Of a DNA stretch of 13,910 nt, positions 6,162 to 13,910 are shown one piece after another. This stretch comes from Oscillospiraceae bacterium (GTDB taxonomy: Bacteria > Bacillota > Clostridia > Oscillospirales > Oscillospiraceae). The notes under the pieces were generated by a model, which saw only the letters and a list, made by a program, of their open reading frames with translations, made no database searches and was not told the DNA's origin. The stretch lies in the NCBI GenBank assembly GCA_031282225.1, contig JAITEC010000117.1, positions 1 through 13,910 on the forward strand. Direction: 5' to 3'. The position numbers and the translations under genes were made by a program. Numbering within the stretch: position 1 is the first letter of the stretch; each line of letters starts with the position of its first letter.

Positions 6162-6186
6162 GCGCCGTTATTTTACTATACGGCGC
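6162..6186 (-). promoter_or_regulatory. Palindromic candidate operator over the permease -10 box
   Basis: GCGCCGT (6162-6168) and ACGGCGC (6180-6186) are perfect 7-bp inverted arms around an AT-rich 11-bp centre. On the minus strand the centre and its edges contain overlapping -10 candidates TATAGT (6175-6180) and TAAAAT (6170-6175). A weak -35 (TTGCGC, 6194-6199) sits 18 bp from TAAAAT. A repressor bound to the palindrome would block the promoter. The layout is suggestive, not proven. Confidence 0.45.
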
Positions 6187-6231
6187 CGCCCCGGCGCAAT
6201 ACATAATTTCGCCTCAGCCTTCATTTTCTTC

Positions 6232-6260
6232 TTGACACGGATTGGAGTTCGTGCGACAAT
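6232..6260 (+). promoter_or_regulatory. Sigma-A type promoter of the stalk protein-dnaE operon
   Basis: TTGACA (6232-6237, perfect -35) and GACAAT (6255-6260, -10 with four of six consensus bases) separated by 17 bp. The predicted leader to the ATG at 6311 is about 45 nt and contains a GGAGG ribosome binding site at 6296-6300. Confidence 0.7.
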
Positions 6261-6310
6261 ATGTATGTCCCACGGTAAAAATATTGATTGATTTTGGAGG
6301 TATTGTCGCT

Positions 6311-7684
6311 ATGAGGATTTTGAGGAAGGTGTTCATGGCTGCGCTGGTCATAGCGCTGTCCGTCGGCCTATATACGATTGCGGCGGCAGACGAGGGCGAG
6401 GTCTCTATCCAGCTCAACGGGAAGCTCATCGATTTCCCCAGCGGGGTCGTGCCGTATTACAGCAGCGAGTTTTGGAGGGTATTCGTGCCGGCCAACGACG
6501 TGTTCACGCAGATGGGTGCGCAAGTGGGGTACGATGCCGATACGCGGACAATAACGCTTGAGCGCGGCGATGTCAAAGTTACGTTCCCGCAGGACGGCAC
6601 CACGGCCGAGATAACCGTCGGCGGCGGGGACACCAAATTTCTGGAGTCCGATGTCAAGCCCGTCACGATAAACAACCGCGTCCTTGTGCCGCTGCGCTTC
6701 GTCGCCAACGCGCTCGGATGCAAAGTCGGCTGGGACCAGGAGGCCTTTACCGCGATTATTATTGACCCCGTGTCCTACTTAGCCGGCAATACGGAGACTT
6801 TCGACACCCTCACGGCTCTCGCGGATACCCAGGCGGAAGCGGAGGCCACCGGCAACCAGGCAATCGCCGCCGAGATAGCCGGGAAAGTCGCCGCACAGGG
6901 CTTGAACGTCGACATTGCGCTTGAATTTGACGCCACAGCCTCGCAGTCGGCAATGGACGGCGCGCTCAGCGGCAAGCTGTCCATCCCGCCGGAGGCGGCC
7001 GAGGCGTTAATGCCGGGGCTGTCGCTCTCCGAGATCCCGCTCGACGCGGAGGTAATATTCAATATTGAGACAGGGCTCCTCGCCGTCCGCTACGAGACAG
7101 CCAACATGCTCACGGGTCACGGCGCGGACACGTGGATAGCGTTCGACGGGTCGCTCGGCGCCTACGGCGGTGCCGGGGACATAGCCGCGCAGGTAAACGG
7201 GGGCAGCGCCGATGTCGGCGAGGCCGTCAAGCAGGTACTCACGGCGCAGATTCTGGCCATGCCCGAGCCGGCCTCCGTATCTGATTTCGGCGCGGTCGAG
7301 TTGCAGGTCGGCATACTGTACGGGCTGCTCAGCGACGGCGCGCTCGTGCAAACCGACGACGGGTACAAAAGCGAGTTCTCATACGAGTTGGCGGGTGTCG
7401 TGACCGAGACAGCGCTGGCCGTCACTACCGATGCCGACGGGAAGGCGGCGGGCATAACAATGACCGTTGTCGTCAAGGCCGGCGGGGAGACCGTCTCGGA
7501 TGCAAAACTGGCATTCTCCGACGACGCGATAACAATGGAGATACACGCCGCCGCCGAGGGCGTGACAGTGGACATCACCGTAAAAATGACCGTCTCTCCC
7601 ACGGACGGTGAGCCGCGCGCGCAGCTGCCCGAAGGCGCCGAGACGGTGAGCTTCTCCGAGCTGGGTCTCACCGGGCTTTTTTAA
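6311..7684 (+). CDS. Secreted stalk-domain (copper amine oxidase N-like) protein
   Basis: Exported protein of 457 residues. A signal peptide (MRILRKVFMAALVIALSVGL, likely cut after Ala26 in IAAA-DEG) is followed by a domain of the copper amine oxidase N-terminal family (PF07833), about residues 30-150: two tandem-like halves with VSIQLNGKLIDF, ITLERGDVKVTF, and the typical NNRVLVPLRFVANALGCKV block. This module is common in Clostridia exported proteins and does not imply amine oxidase activity. The remaining 300 residues are Ala/Gly/Asp-rich with alternating beta-strand patterns, which I do not recognise; a lipoprotein-like beta-sheet fold is possible, though there is no lipobox Cys. The frame opens at 6242, but the ATG at 6311 is chosen for its GGAGG site 10 nt upstream and the clean signal peptide. 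dnaE follows after 18 bp. Confidence 0.85.
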   Translation: MRILRKVFMAALVIALSVGLYTIAAADEGEVSIQLNGKLIDFPSGVVPYYSSEFWRVFVPANDVFTQMGAQVGYDADTRTITLERGDVKVTFPQDGTTAEITVGGGDTKFLESDVKPVTINNRVLVPLRFVANALGCKVGWDQEAFTAIIIDPVSYLAGNTETFDTLTALADTQAEAEATGNQAIAAEIAGKVAAQGLNVDIALEFDATASQSAMDGALSGKLSIPPEAAEALMPGLSLSEIPLDAEVIFNIETGLLAVRYETANMLTGHGADTWIAFDGSLGAYGGAGDIAAQVNGGSADVGEAVKQVLTAQILAMPEPASVSDFGAVELQVGILYGLLSDGALVQTDDGYKSEFSYELAGVVTETALAVTTDADGKAAGITMTVVVKAGGETVSDAKLAFSDDAITMEIHAAAEGVTVDITVKMTVSPTDGEPRAQLPEGAETVSFSELGLTGLF

Positions 7685-7702
7685 GAGAGGCGAAAGGCAG
7701 AC

Positions 7703-10700
7703 GTGGCATTCGCGCATTTGCACGTACACAGCGAATACAGCCTCTTGGACGGGGCATGCAGGATAAACGACCTCATAGCGCGCGCAGGCGAGCTTGGGCA
7801 TAACGCCGTGGCCATAACGGACCACGGCGTTATGTACGGCGCAGTGAACTTCTATAAAGCCGCAAAAAGCGCCGGGATAAAGCCCATAATCGGCTGCGAG
7901 GCGTATGTGGCGGCGCGTTCGCGTTTCGACACGGAGTACGGCGTGGACTCCGTGAGGAGCCATCTGGTGCTCCTGTGCAGAAACGAAACGGGCTATAAAA
8001 ACCTCTGTCACCTCGTCAGCGCCTCGTTCTCAGAGGGGTTCTACATCAAGCCTCGCATAGACATGGAACTGTTGCGGGAACACTCGGAGGGACTGATAGC
8101 GCTGTCCGCGTGCATGTCCGGCGAGATACCTCGGCTCATAACGGACGGCAAATACGCCCAAGCGAAAGAAAAAGCCCTGCATATGCGGGAGCTCTTCGGC
8201 AGCGACGGGTTCTACCTGGAGCTGCAGGACGCCGGAATAGACGGCCAGCGCGCGGTCAACGAGGGCCTGGAGAAAATCCACGACGAGACGGGGATACCGC
8301 TCGTGGCAACAAACGACGTGCACTACTTAACGCGCGCGGACGCCGAGATACAAGACGTGCTCCTGTGCATACAGACAGGAAAAACCGTGGACAGCACGGA
8401 CAGGATGAAGTTCGGCACAAACGAGCTATACCTGAAATCCGAGGAGGAAATGAGGGCTCTGTTCCCGCGCCGTCAGGAGGCGTGCGACAACACGGCACTC
8501 ATAGCTGATCTGTGCAATTTTGACTTTGAGTTCGGTAAATATAAGCTGCCCGAATTCTCGCTGCCGGATGGCGAAAACGCGCCGGATATGCTCAGAAGGC
8601 TGTGCATCGAGGGTTTCGGGCGCCTGTACGGAGACGGGCACGACGATGTGCGGCAGAGGATGCTGTATGAACTAGAAATGATAAATAGCATGGGTTTTAC
8701 CGACTATTTCCTCATCGTCTCCGACTTCATAGCGTTTGCGAGACGCAGCGGCGTGCCGGTGGGGCCGGGGCGCGGCTCGGCGGCGGGGAGCGTTGCGTCA
8801 TACTGCCTTGGAATAACTACGGTAGACCCCATCAAGTACGGACTGTATTTCGAGCGGTTCCTCAACCCCGAGCGCGTCAGCATGCCGGATATCGATATTG
8901 ATTTCTGCGAGCGCAGGCGCTCGGAGGTCATCGACTATGTCAAGCGGAAATACGGCGAGGATCGCGTCGCGCAGATTGTCACGTTCAACACGCTGAAAGC
9001 GAAAAACGCCGTGCGCAGCGTGTCAAAAGCGCTCAGCTTGACCTTCGCCGAGGAAAACGAGCTGGCCGCCGCCATCCCCAACGATCTCGGCATCACGCTG
9101 CGCGGCGCGCTGGCGTCGTCCAAGAAGCTGCAGGGTATGTACGACGGCGACGCGCGCATAAAAAAGGTAATCGACACGGCCATGGCTATAGAGAATATGC
9201 CAAAGGACTCCGGCACGCACGCGGCGGGCGTCGTCATAACAAAACAGCCTGTGCGCGAATACGTGCCGCTTACGCTCTCGAAAAAAGACGACTCCATAGC
9301 CACGCAGTACACCATGACCACGCTCGAGGAACTCGGCTTGCTGAAGATGGACTTCCTTGGACTGCGCAACCTGACCGTCATAGACGATGCCGTGCGCGAG
9401 ATACGCTCGACAGAGCCGGACTTTGATCTTAGCGCCATCCCGGAAGACGACGCGGCGACTTACTCCATGCTGTCGCAGGGCCAGACGGCCGGCGTCTTCC
9501 AGATGGAGTCTTCCGGCATAACCGGCGTGTGCATCGGACTGCAGCCCAAGAGCATCGAGGACATCACGGCGATAATTGCGCTCTATCGCCCTGGCCCCAT
9601 GGATTCAATACCGCGCTTTCTGGAAAACAACCGCCACCCACAGACAATCAAATACAAGCATCCCATGCTCGAGCCGATATTGAAAGTGACATACGGCTGC
9701 ATTGTGTATCAGGAACAGGTCATAGAGATATTCCGCAAATTGGGCGGGTTCTCACTTGGCCAAGCCGACGTGATACGGCGCGCCATGTCCAAGAAAAAGC
9801 TCTCCGTCATTGAGCGCGAGAAAAAGGCGTTCATCGAAGGGGACCCGGAGCGCGGCATTGCGGGCGCAGTGCATATAGGGATACCGCGCGAGGCGGCCTC
9901 GTCAATATACGACGAGATGCTCGATTTCGCCAATTACGCGTTTAACAAAGCGCACGCCGTCGCGTACGCCATAATATCGTACCAGACCGCCTACCTTAAA
10001 TGCCATTACCCGAGACAGTATATGGCGGCGCTGCTCAGTTCCATACTGGGCCTGCCCGAAAAAGTGGCGGAATACCTTGCCGTCTGCCGGGAACTCGGCA
10101 TTCAGCTGCTTCCACCGGACGTGAACGAGTCGAACGACTCGTTCACCGTAGCGGGGGATAATATAAGGTATGGGCTCGCCGCCGTTAAGGGAATAGGGCG
10201 CGGCTTCATACAGGGCCTCATGTCTGAAAGGGCACAAAACGGGCTGTTTACAAGCTTTTCGCAATTCGTGGACAGGATGTACGGCAACGACCTCAATCGG
10301 CGCTCGCTCGAGGCTCTGGTAAAATGCGGAGGATTCGACGGTCTCGGCGCGCGCCGGAGCCAGCTGATGGCCGTTTGCGACACAGTGCTCGGCGATATAG
10401 CGGATAACAGGCGGCGCAATGTCGAAGGGCAGATGGATTTGTTTGGCACGGCAAATAACACGGCGGACGACCCCGGACAGGCGACGGGCGAGGCTCCCCT
10501 GCCGGATATCCCGGAGTTTTCGCCCGGCGATTTGATGCGCATGGAACACGAGGTGACGGGGCTGTACCTATCGGGTCACCCTATGGATGAGTACAGGAGG
10601 GCGGCCGCAACGGCCGGCGCCTCTGGGATCGGTTCCGTGCTTTCCGATTTTTCCGGGGAGGACGGGCCTGAAAACTACATCGACGGACAAGCGATAACTA

Positions 10701-11191
10701 TCGCCGGCATAGTCACGGCATACCGCACGCGCATGACGCGCAACCGCTCCATTATGGCCTATGTAACGCTGGACGACGGCACGGGCTCAATAGAGGCTCT
10801 GGCGTTTCAAAAAACGCTGGAGACATACGGCACATATCTCCGCGTGAACAGCCCCATATTGGCCGAGGGCAGGCTATCCGCGCGCGACGACAAGGAACCG
10901 CAGATCATGCTTAACGCTGCGAGCCCGCTCTCGTCCGGCAAGCCCGCGAGGGCGGCCCCGCCGCAGCGCAAGTTGTACGTGAAGCTTCCGAGCGAGGGTT
11001 GCGAGCGCTACGAACGCTTAAAGCTGGTACTGTCCATGTTCCCGGGCAAGGAGACCATAGTGATGTGTTTTGAGGATACAAATAAGCGGCTGGTGGGGAA
11101 CTGCCTCATACACGAGGCGCTGCTCAAGGACTTCAGCGAGATGCTCGGCAGCGAGAACGTAGTGCTGCGCACGGTGTCGGAGGGGGTCTGA
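7703..11191 (+). CDS. dnaE: DNA polymerase III subunit alpha (DnaE)
   Basis: C-family replicative DNA polymerase of 1162 residues, full family length. The N-terminal PHP domain carries an apparently complete set of metal ligands: His7 and His9 (LHVHS), Asp40/His41 (ITDHG), Glu66 (GCEAY), His87, Cys137 (SACMSGE), Asp205 and His207 (NDVHYL). The polymerase core has GPGRGSAAGS near 353-362, the catalytic pair Asp396/Asp398 in MPDIDIDF, and Asp550 in KMDFLGLR (equivalents of E. coli D401, D403, D555). The C-terminal region includes the helix-hairpin-helix/OB-fold part with AGIVTAYRTRMTRNRSIMAY near 1004-1023. The start is GTG with an AAAGG site 5 nt upstream. In Bacillota DnaE usually works alongside PolC, extending primers on the lagging strand; polC is not in this window. 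metA follows after 2 bp. Confidence 0.98.
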   Translation: MAFAHLHVHSEYSLLDGACRINDLIARAGELGHNAVAITDHGVMYGAVNFYKAAKSAGIKPIIGCEAYVAARSRFDTEYGVDSVRSHLVLLCRNETGYKNLCHLVSASFSEGFYIKPRIDMELLREHSEGLIALSACMSGEIPRLITDGKYAQAKEKALHMRELFGSDGFYLELQDAGIDGQRAVNEGLEKIHDETGIPLVATNDVHYLTRADAEIQDVLLCIQTGKTVDSTDRMKFGTNELYLKSEEEMRALFPRRQEACDNTALIADLCNFDFEFGKYKLPEFSLPDGENAPDMLRRLCIEGFGRLYGDGHDDVRQRMLYELEMINSMGFTDYFLIVSDFIAFARRSGVPVGPGRGSAAGSVASYCLGITTVDPIKYGLYFERFLNPERVSMPDIDIDFCERRRSEVIDYVKRKYGEDRVAQIVTFNTLKAKNAVRSVSKALSLTFAEENELAAAIPNDLGITLRGALASSKKLQGMYDGDARIKKVIDTAMAIENMPKDSGTHAAGVVITKQPVREYVPLTLSKKDDSIATQYTMTTLEELGLLKMDFLGLRNLTVIDDAVREIRSTEPDFDLSAIPEDDAATYSMLSQGQTAGVFQMESSGITGVCIGLQPKSIEDITAIIALYRPGPMDSIPRFLENNRHPQTIKYKHPMLEPILKVTYGCIVYQEQVIEIFRKLGGFSLGQADVIRRAMSKKKLSVIEREKKAFIEGDPERGIAGAVHIGIPREAASSIYDEMLDFANYAFNKAHAVAYAIISYQTAYLKCHYPRQYMAALLSSILGLPEKVAEYLAVCRELGIQLLPPDVNESNDSFTVAGDNIRYGLAAVKGIGRGFIQGLMSERAQNGLFTSFSQFVDRMYGNDLNRRSLEALVKCGGFDGLGARRSQLMAVCDTVLGDIADNRRRNVEGQMDLFGTANNTADDPGQATGEAPLPDIPEFSPGDLMRMEHEVTGLYLSGHPMDEYRRAAATAGASGIGSVLSDFSGEDGPENYIDGQAITIAGIVTAYRTRMTRNRSIMAYVTLDDGTGSIEALAFQKTLETYGTYLRVNSPILAEGRLSARDDKEPQIMLNAASPLSSGKPARAAPPQRKLYVKLPSEGCERYERLKLVLSMFPGKETIVMCFEDTNKRLVGNCLIHEALLKDFSEMLGSENVVLRTVSEGV
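11179..11186 (+). promoter_or_regulatory. Strong ribosome binding site that fixes the TTG start of metA
   Basis: GGAGGGGG lies inside the last codons of dnaE, 7 nt before the TTG at 11194-11196. It supports this non-ATG start and coupled translation of metA with dnaE. Confidence 0.8.
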
Positions 11192-11193
11192 GT

Positions 11194-12150
11194 TTGCCGA
11201 TAAAGATAGCCGATTTGCTCCCGGCGAGGGACATACTGGAAAACGAAAATATATTTGTGATGACGGAGGGGCACGCCGTCCACCAGGACATACGCCCGCT
11301 CCGGCTGCTCATATTGAACCTGATGCCGACAAAAGTAGTCACCGAGACCCAGTTGCTGCGTAAGCTGTCGAATACGCCGCTTCAGATAGAGGTCGAGTTC
11401 CTGCAGACCGTGAGCCATAAGTTCAAAAATATCGACGCTGTGCACCTGGACTCGTTTTACACGACGTTTGAAGACATTCGCGGGCGGTTCTTCGACGGCA
11501 TGATAATCACGGGCGCGCCGGTGGAAAACCTCGAGTTTGAAAACGTGGATTACTGGCCGGAACTGTGCGACATCATGCAGTGGAGCTCGCACAATGTGTT
11601 TTCTACGCTCCACATCTGCTGGGGCGCGCAGGCAGGGCTGTATTACCACTACGGGATACAAAAGCGCCCGTTTCAAAAGAAACTGTCCGGCGTGTTTGAA
11701 CACATTGCGCTAAAGCCCAAATCCCCGTTCTTCCGCGGCTTCGACGACACGTTTAAAATGCCCCACTCGCGCTATACCTATGTCACGGAGGATGACATCC
11801 TCGCCAATCCGAAGCTGGAGCTGCTGTCTGTATCGCGCGAGGCCGGCGTATTTGCCGTTAAATCCTCCGATAACCGTCGATTTTTCATAACTGGACACCC
11901 AGAGTACGACGCCGACACGCTCGCCCTTGAGTATTTCCGCGATATCGGCACCGGCAAGGGCGCCGATATTCCCCTCCACTATTTCCCAAACGACGACCCC
12001 GCCGGCACCCCTGCGGTCTCTTGGCGCGCGCACGCCCAGTTACTTTATAATAACTGGCTCAACTACTATGTCTACCAAGAGACTCCGTATGACATTGAGC
12101 GGATAGGCGAGAACGACACGGGCGAGTATGTGGAGGACTGGCAGATTTAA
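11194..12150 (+). CDS. metA: Homoserine O-acetyltransferase, MetA type
   Basis: Activates homoserine by acylation of its hydroxyl, the first committed step of methionine synthesis. The 318 residues cover the whole family, from MPIKIADLLPARDILENENI to the C-terminal NNWLNYYVYQ segment. The catalytic Cys142 lies in LHICWGAQAGL, and His235 and Glu237 lie in ITGHPEYD, at the same positions as in E. coli MetA. Residue 111 is Glu (GAPVENLEFE). Work on Bacillus cereus and E. coli MetA showed that Glu at this position gives acetyl-CoA and Gly gives succinyl-CoA specificity, so acetyltransferase activity is predicted. The TTG start is supported by the MPIKI beginning shared with homologues and by the upstream GGAGGGGG. 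It is third in the operon; no methionine-responsive leader is visible next to it. Confidence 0.96.
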   Translation: MPIKIADLLPARDILENENIFVMTEGHAVHQDIRPLRLLILNLMPTKVVTETQLLRKLSNTPLQIEVEFLQTVSHKFKNIDAVHLDSFYTTFEDIRGRFFDGMIITGAPVENLEFENVDYWPELCDIMQWSSHNVFSTLHICWGAQAGLYYHYGIQKRPFQKKLSGVFEHIALKPKSPFFRGFDDTFKMPHSRYTYVTEDDILANPKLELLSVSREAGVFAVKSSDNRRFFITGHPEYDADTLALEYFRDIGTGKGADIPLHYFPNDDPAGTPAVSWRAHAQLLYNNWLNYYVYQETPYDIERIGENDTGEYVEDWQI

Positions 12151-12173
12151 ACCGGCTCGTGGGGGGGCATATT

Positions 12174-12914
12174 ATGCACAGGTTTTTTATCGGGGATTCC
12201 GGAATAGAAGGACGTACCGTCGCGCTGGGCCGCGGAGAGGCGACGCATATGCGAGCGCTGCGTATACGCGGCGGGGAGACGTTCACCGTGTGCGACGGCG
12301 CGGGACGCGACTATATATGCCGCCTCACGCAGCTCGGGAGTGACGGGGCGCGCGCCGAAATACTCGAAGAGCGCGCGTCGTCCAGCGAGCCGTCGGTCAG
12401 GGTAATTGTATATCTGGCGCTTTCAAAGGGGGAGCGGCTGGAGTACGCAGTACAAAAGTGCGTGGAACTCGGGGCTGCGGAGTTCTTTGTGTTCCCGTCG
12501 GCGCGGACAGTGGCCTCGCCCGGGGACAGGGCGCTTGCGAACAGGCTCGCTCGCCTGTCCGCCATATCAAAAGGCGCGGCAGAGCAGTCGGGGCGCGGAA
12601 CAATCCCCGCCGTGAGCCCACTGGCGAGCTTTGGCGAGGCGATAGCCTCCGCGTCAAAAGCGCAGCTGCCCCTGTTTTTTTACGAGGGGGAGTCCGCGCC
12701 AAATTTGCGCGGCATCTTGGAAGCGAGCCCGGCACATGGCACCGTGTCCGTAATCACGGGCCCCGAGGGCGGATTTGAGCCCGGAGAGGCTGAGTCCGCC
12801 GAGCGCGCGGGCTGCCTGCCGGCGGGCCTCGGCCCGCGCATCCTTCGGTGCGACACCGCCCCCGTCGCCGCGCTGGCTTGCATCATGCTGCGGTACGGAG
12901 CCTTGGACAGATAG
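12174..12914 (+). CDS. rsmE: 16S rRNA (uracil-1498-N3)-methyltransferase RsmE
   Basis: SPOUT-class methyltransferase that methylates U1498 of 16S rRNA using S-adenosylmethionine. The 246 residues begin with the typical MHRFFIGD and an N-terminal PUA-like domain (about 1-70). The knotted catalytic domain follows, with LALSKGERLEYAVQKCVELG (about 82-101), KGAAEQSGR, the ITGPEGGFEPGE motif around 194-205, and LGPRILRCDTAPVAALA around 219-235. A GTG at 12159 would add five residues, but the family normally starts at MHRFF and a G-rich stretch (12161-12167) precedes the ATG at suitable distance. Its stop codon overlaps the ribosome binding site of nadC. Confidence 0.95.
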   Translation: MHRFFIGDSGIEGRTVALGRGEATHMRALRIRGGETFTVCDGAGRDYICRLTQLGSDGARAEILEERASSSEPSVRVIVYLALSKGERLEYAVQKCVELGAAEFFVFPSARTVASPGDRALANRLARLSAISKGAAEQSGRGTIPAVSPLASFGEAIASASKAQLPLFFYEGESAPNLRGILEASPAHGTVSVITGPEGGFEPGEAESAERAGCLPAGLGPRILRCDTAPVAALACIMLRYGALDR

Positions 12915-12926
12915 GAGGATGATCAC

Positions 12927-13769
12927 ATGAGGCGATCCCCAGATTTTCCCGGTCTCGACAGCTTGCTGCTCGGCGCGCTGTCTGAGGATATAGGTTCGGG
13001 CGACGTCACCTCGCGGTGCTGCGTGCCAGCTCAGGCAGTATCCCGCGGGTCGTTCAACGCGAAGGACAGCGGCGTCATCTGCGGGCTTGGCATAGCGGCG
13101 CGCGTATACGAGCTGCTGGACGCGGATGTCGAGATGGTCGCGCTGGCTGCGGACGGCGACACCGCGAAACCCGGCGACTCCATCGCCGAGATTTTCGGCG
13201 CATCAAGGAGCATACTGGCGGGCGAACGCGTGGCTCTCAATCTGCTGCGCCATCTCTCAGGCATATCGACGCAGACCGCCGAAGCCGTTCGGCGCACCGC
13301 TGGATACGGGACGCGCATAACCGACACGCGCAAGACTACCCCGGGGCTCAGGGCGCTGGAAAAATATGCTGTCACGTGCGGCGGGGGCACAAATCACAGG
13401 TTTGGGCTCTACGACGGCATACTCATAAAAGACAACCACATCTCTGCCGCCGGCGGAATCGCCGCCGCCGTGGCGCTCGCGCGCATGAACTCGCCGCACA
13501 CTCTGAAAATCGAGGTGGAGGCCGAGACTCTCGATCAGGTGGCCCAAGCAGTGGATTCGGGAGCCGACATTATAATGCTCGACAACATGTCGACACAGCA
13601 GATGTCCGAAGCGGTCCGCTTCATCGGCGGTCGCGCGCTGACGGAGGCATCCGGCAACATGGGCGACCGCGACCTCGCCGAGGTCGCCTCAACAGGCGTG
13701 GACATCATCTCGATAGGCGCGCTTACCCACAGCGTGCGCGCGCTTGATATAAGCCTTAAGTTTTTTTGA
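12927..13769 (+). CDS. nadC: Nicotinate-nucleotide pyrophosphorylase (quinolinate phosphoribosyltransferase)
   Basis: Converts quinolinate and PRPP to nicotinate mononucleotide, CO2 and pyrophosphate in de novo NAD synthesis. The 280 residues show EDIGSGDVTS at 20-29, the ERVALNLL helix at 100-107, TRKTTPG at 134-140, and the substrate-binding segment 152-171 with GGGTNHR and LIKDNH. EVE at 196-198, MLDN at 217-220 and the ISIGALTHS phosphate loop (261-269) complete the family pattern. AGGAGG lies at 12913-12918, 8 nt before the ATG and overlapping the rsmE stop. The usual partners nadA and nadB are not adjacent on either side within the window. There is no terminator after the gene, so transcription may continue into the next frame. 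Confidence 0.96.
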   Translation: MRRSPDFPGLDSLLLGALSEDIGSGDVTSRCCVPAQAVSRGSFNAKDSGVICGLGIAARVYELLDADVEMVALAADGDTAKPGDSIAEIFGASRSILAGERVALNLLRHLSGISTQTAEAVRRTAGYGTRITDTRKTTPGLRALEKYAVTCGGGTNHRFGLYDGILIKDNHISAAGGIAAAVALARMNSPHTLKIEVEAETLDQVAQAVDSGADIIMLDNMSTQQMSEAVRFIGGRALTEASGNMGDRDLAEVASTGVDIISIGALTHSVRALDISLKFF

Positions 13770-13817
13770 AATTTAACAATCAATAGCAAAGAGAAGTGAA
13801 TATGGAGGGTCATTTGT

Positions 13818-13910
13818 ATGGATACAATGACGGCGGCGCAAGGAGAGGCGCAGGGATGGGCGGCGCGCACCATGGAGAGGTACGCGTTGCACTTGGCAAG
13901 CGGGGAGAAG
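13818..13910 (+). CDS. Hypothetical protein, N-terminal 31 codons only
   Basis: An ATG at 13818-13820 with GGAGG 9 nt upstream (13804-13808) opens a frame that runs to the window edge. It reads MDTMTAAQGEAQGWAARTME and then RYALHLASGEK. The ribosome binding site and the 48-bp gap after nadC make a real gene likely and probably cotranscribed. I do not recognise the family from this short piece. Confidence 0.6.
   Translation, partial: MDTMTAAQGEAQGWAARTMERYALHLASGEK

Noticed and set aside
6122..6240. Purine riboswitch upstream of the permease
   Set aside because: I looked for the three-stem purine aptamer with its conserved loop sequences and did not find it; the leader after the probable promoter is only about 50 nt.
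11150..11193. SAM riboswitch or T-box leader for metA
   Set aside because: metA starts 2 bp after dnaE, leaving no room for a leader; no terminator lies between them.
13740..13800. Intrinsic terminator after nadC, because of the T-run at its 3' end
   Set aside because: The T-run encodes the final Phe-Phe codons and is not preceded by a stable GC-rich stem.
1..13910. CRISPR array, tRNA or rRNA genes
   Set aside because: No regularly spaced direct repeats, no tRNA cloverleaf or CCA ends and no rRNA-like sequence were noticed; nearly all the window is accounted for by protein genes.

Overview
The window looks like a high-GC, low-redundancy stretch of chromosome from a Bacillota bacterium, most likely an uncultured member of Clostridia. 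This is inferred from the rimP-nusA-ylxR gene order, the AGGAGG-type ribosome binding sites, the AzgA-type purine permease, the secreted copper-amine-oxidase-N ('stalk') protein and the Bacillus-type MetA. No species assignment is possible from the sequence alone. Start codons other than ATG are common (GTG for rimP and dnaE, TTG for metA and probably for the acyltransferase).

Left part, minus strand (1-1910): the transcription/translation operon rimP-nusA-ylxR. It is read from a clear sigma-A type promoter (TTGCAA-17-TACAAT) and opens with a hairpin plus seven U's that looks like an attenuator. ylxR is cut by the window edge.

Middle, minus strand (1953-6121): an SGNH/GDSL hydrolase with its own near-consensus promoter; a scarred accessory patch (about 2870-3700); then a probable two-gene unit in which an AzgA-type purine permease is followed, with stop/start overlap, by a membrane acyltransferase of the acyltransferase-3 family. 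The patch holds a Xre-type regulator on the plus strand that appears to lose its C-terminal part, abutting tail-on a decayed leucine-rich-repeat gene fragment on the minus strand. A 37-bp near-perfect palindrome lies over the regulator's start codons. The regulator portion is visibly more AT-rich than its surroundings.

Right part, plus strand (6232-13910): a compact run from a TTGACA promoter, consisting of a secreted stalk-domain protein, dnaE (DNA polymerase III alpha), metA, rsmE, nadC and the first 31 codons of an unrecognised gene. The short gaps (2-48 bp) suggest a single transcription unit mixing replication, methionine synthesis, rRNA methylation and NAD synthesis. MetA carries Glu at position 111, which predicts acetyl-CoA rather than succinyl-CoA as donor. 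DnaE keeps a complete set of PHP-domain metal ligands.

Most of the window is ordinary housekeeping sequence. The parts that deserve a second look are the 2870-3700 scar with its palindrome, the rimP leader hairpin, and the palindrome around the permease -10 box. I do not see a convincing complete new defence or mobile system.
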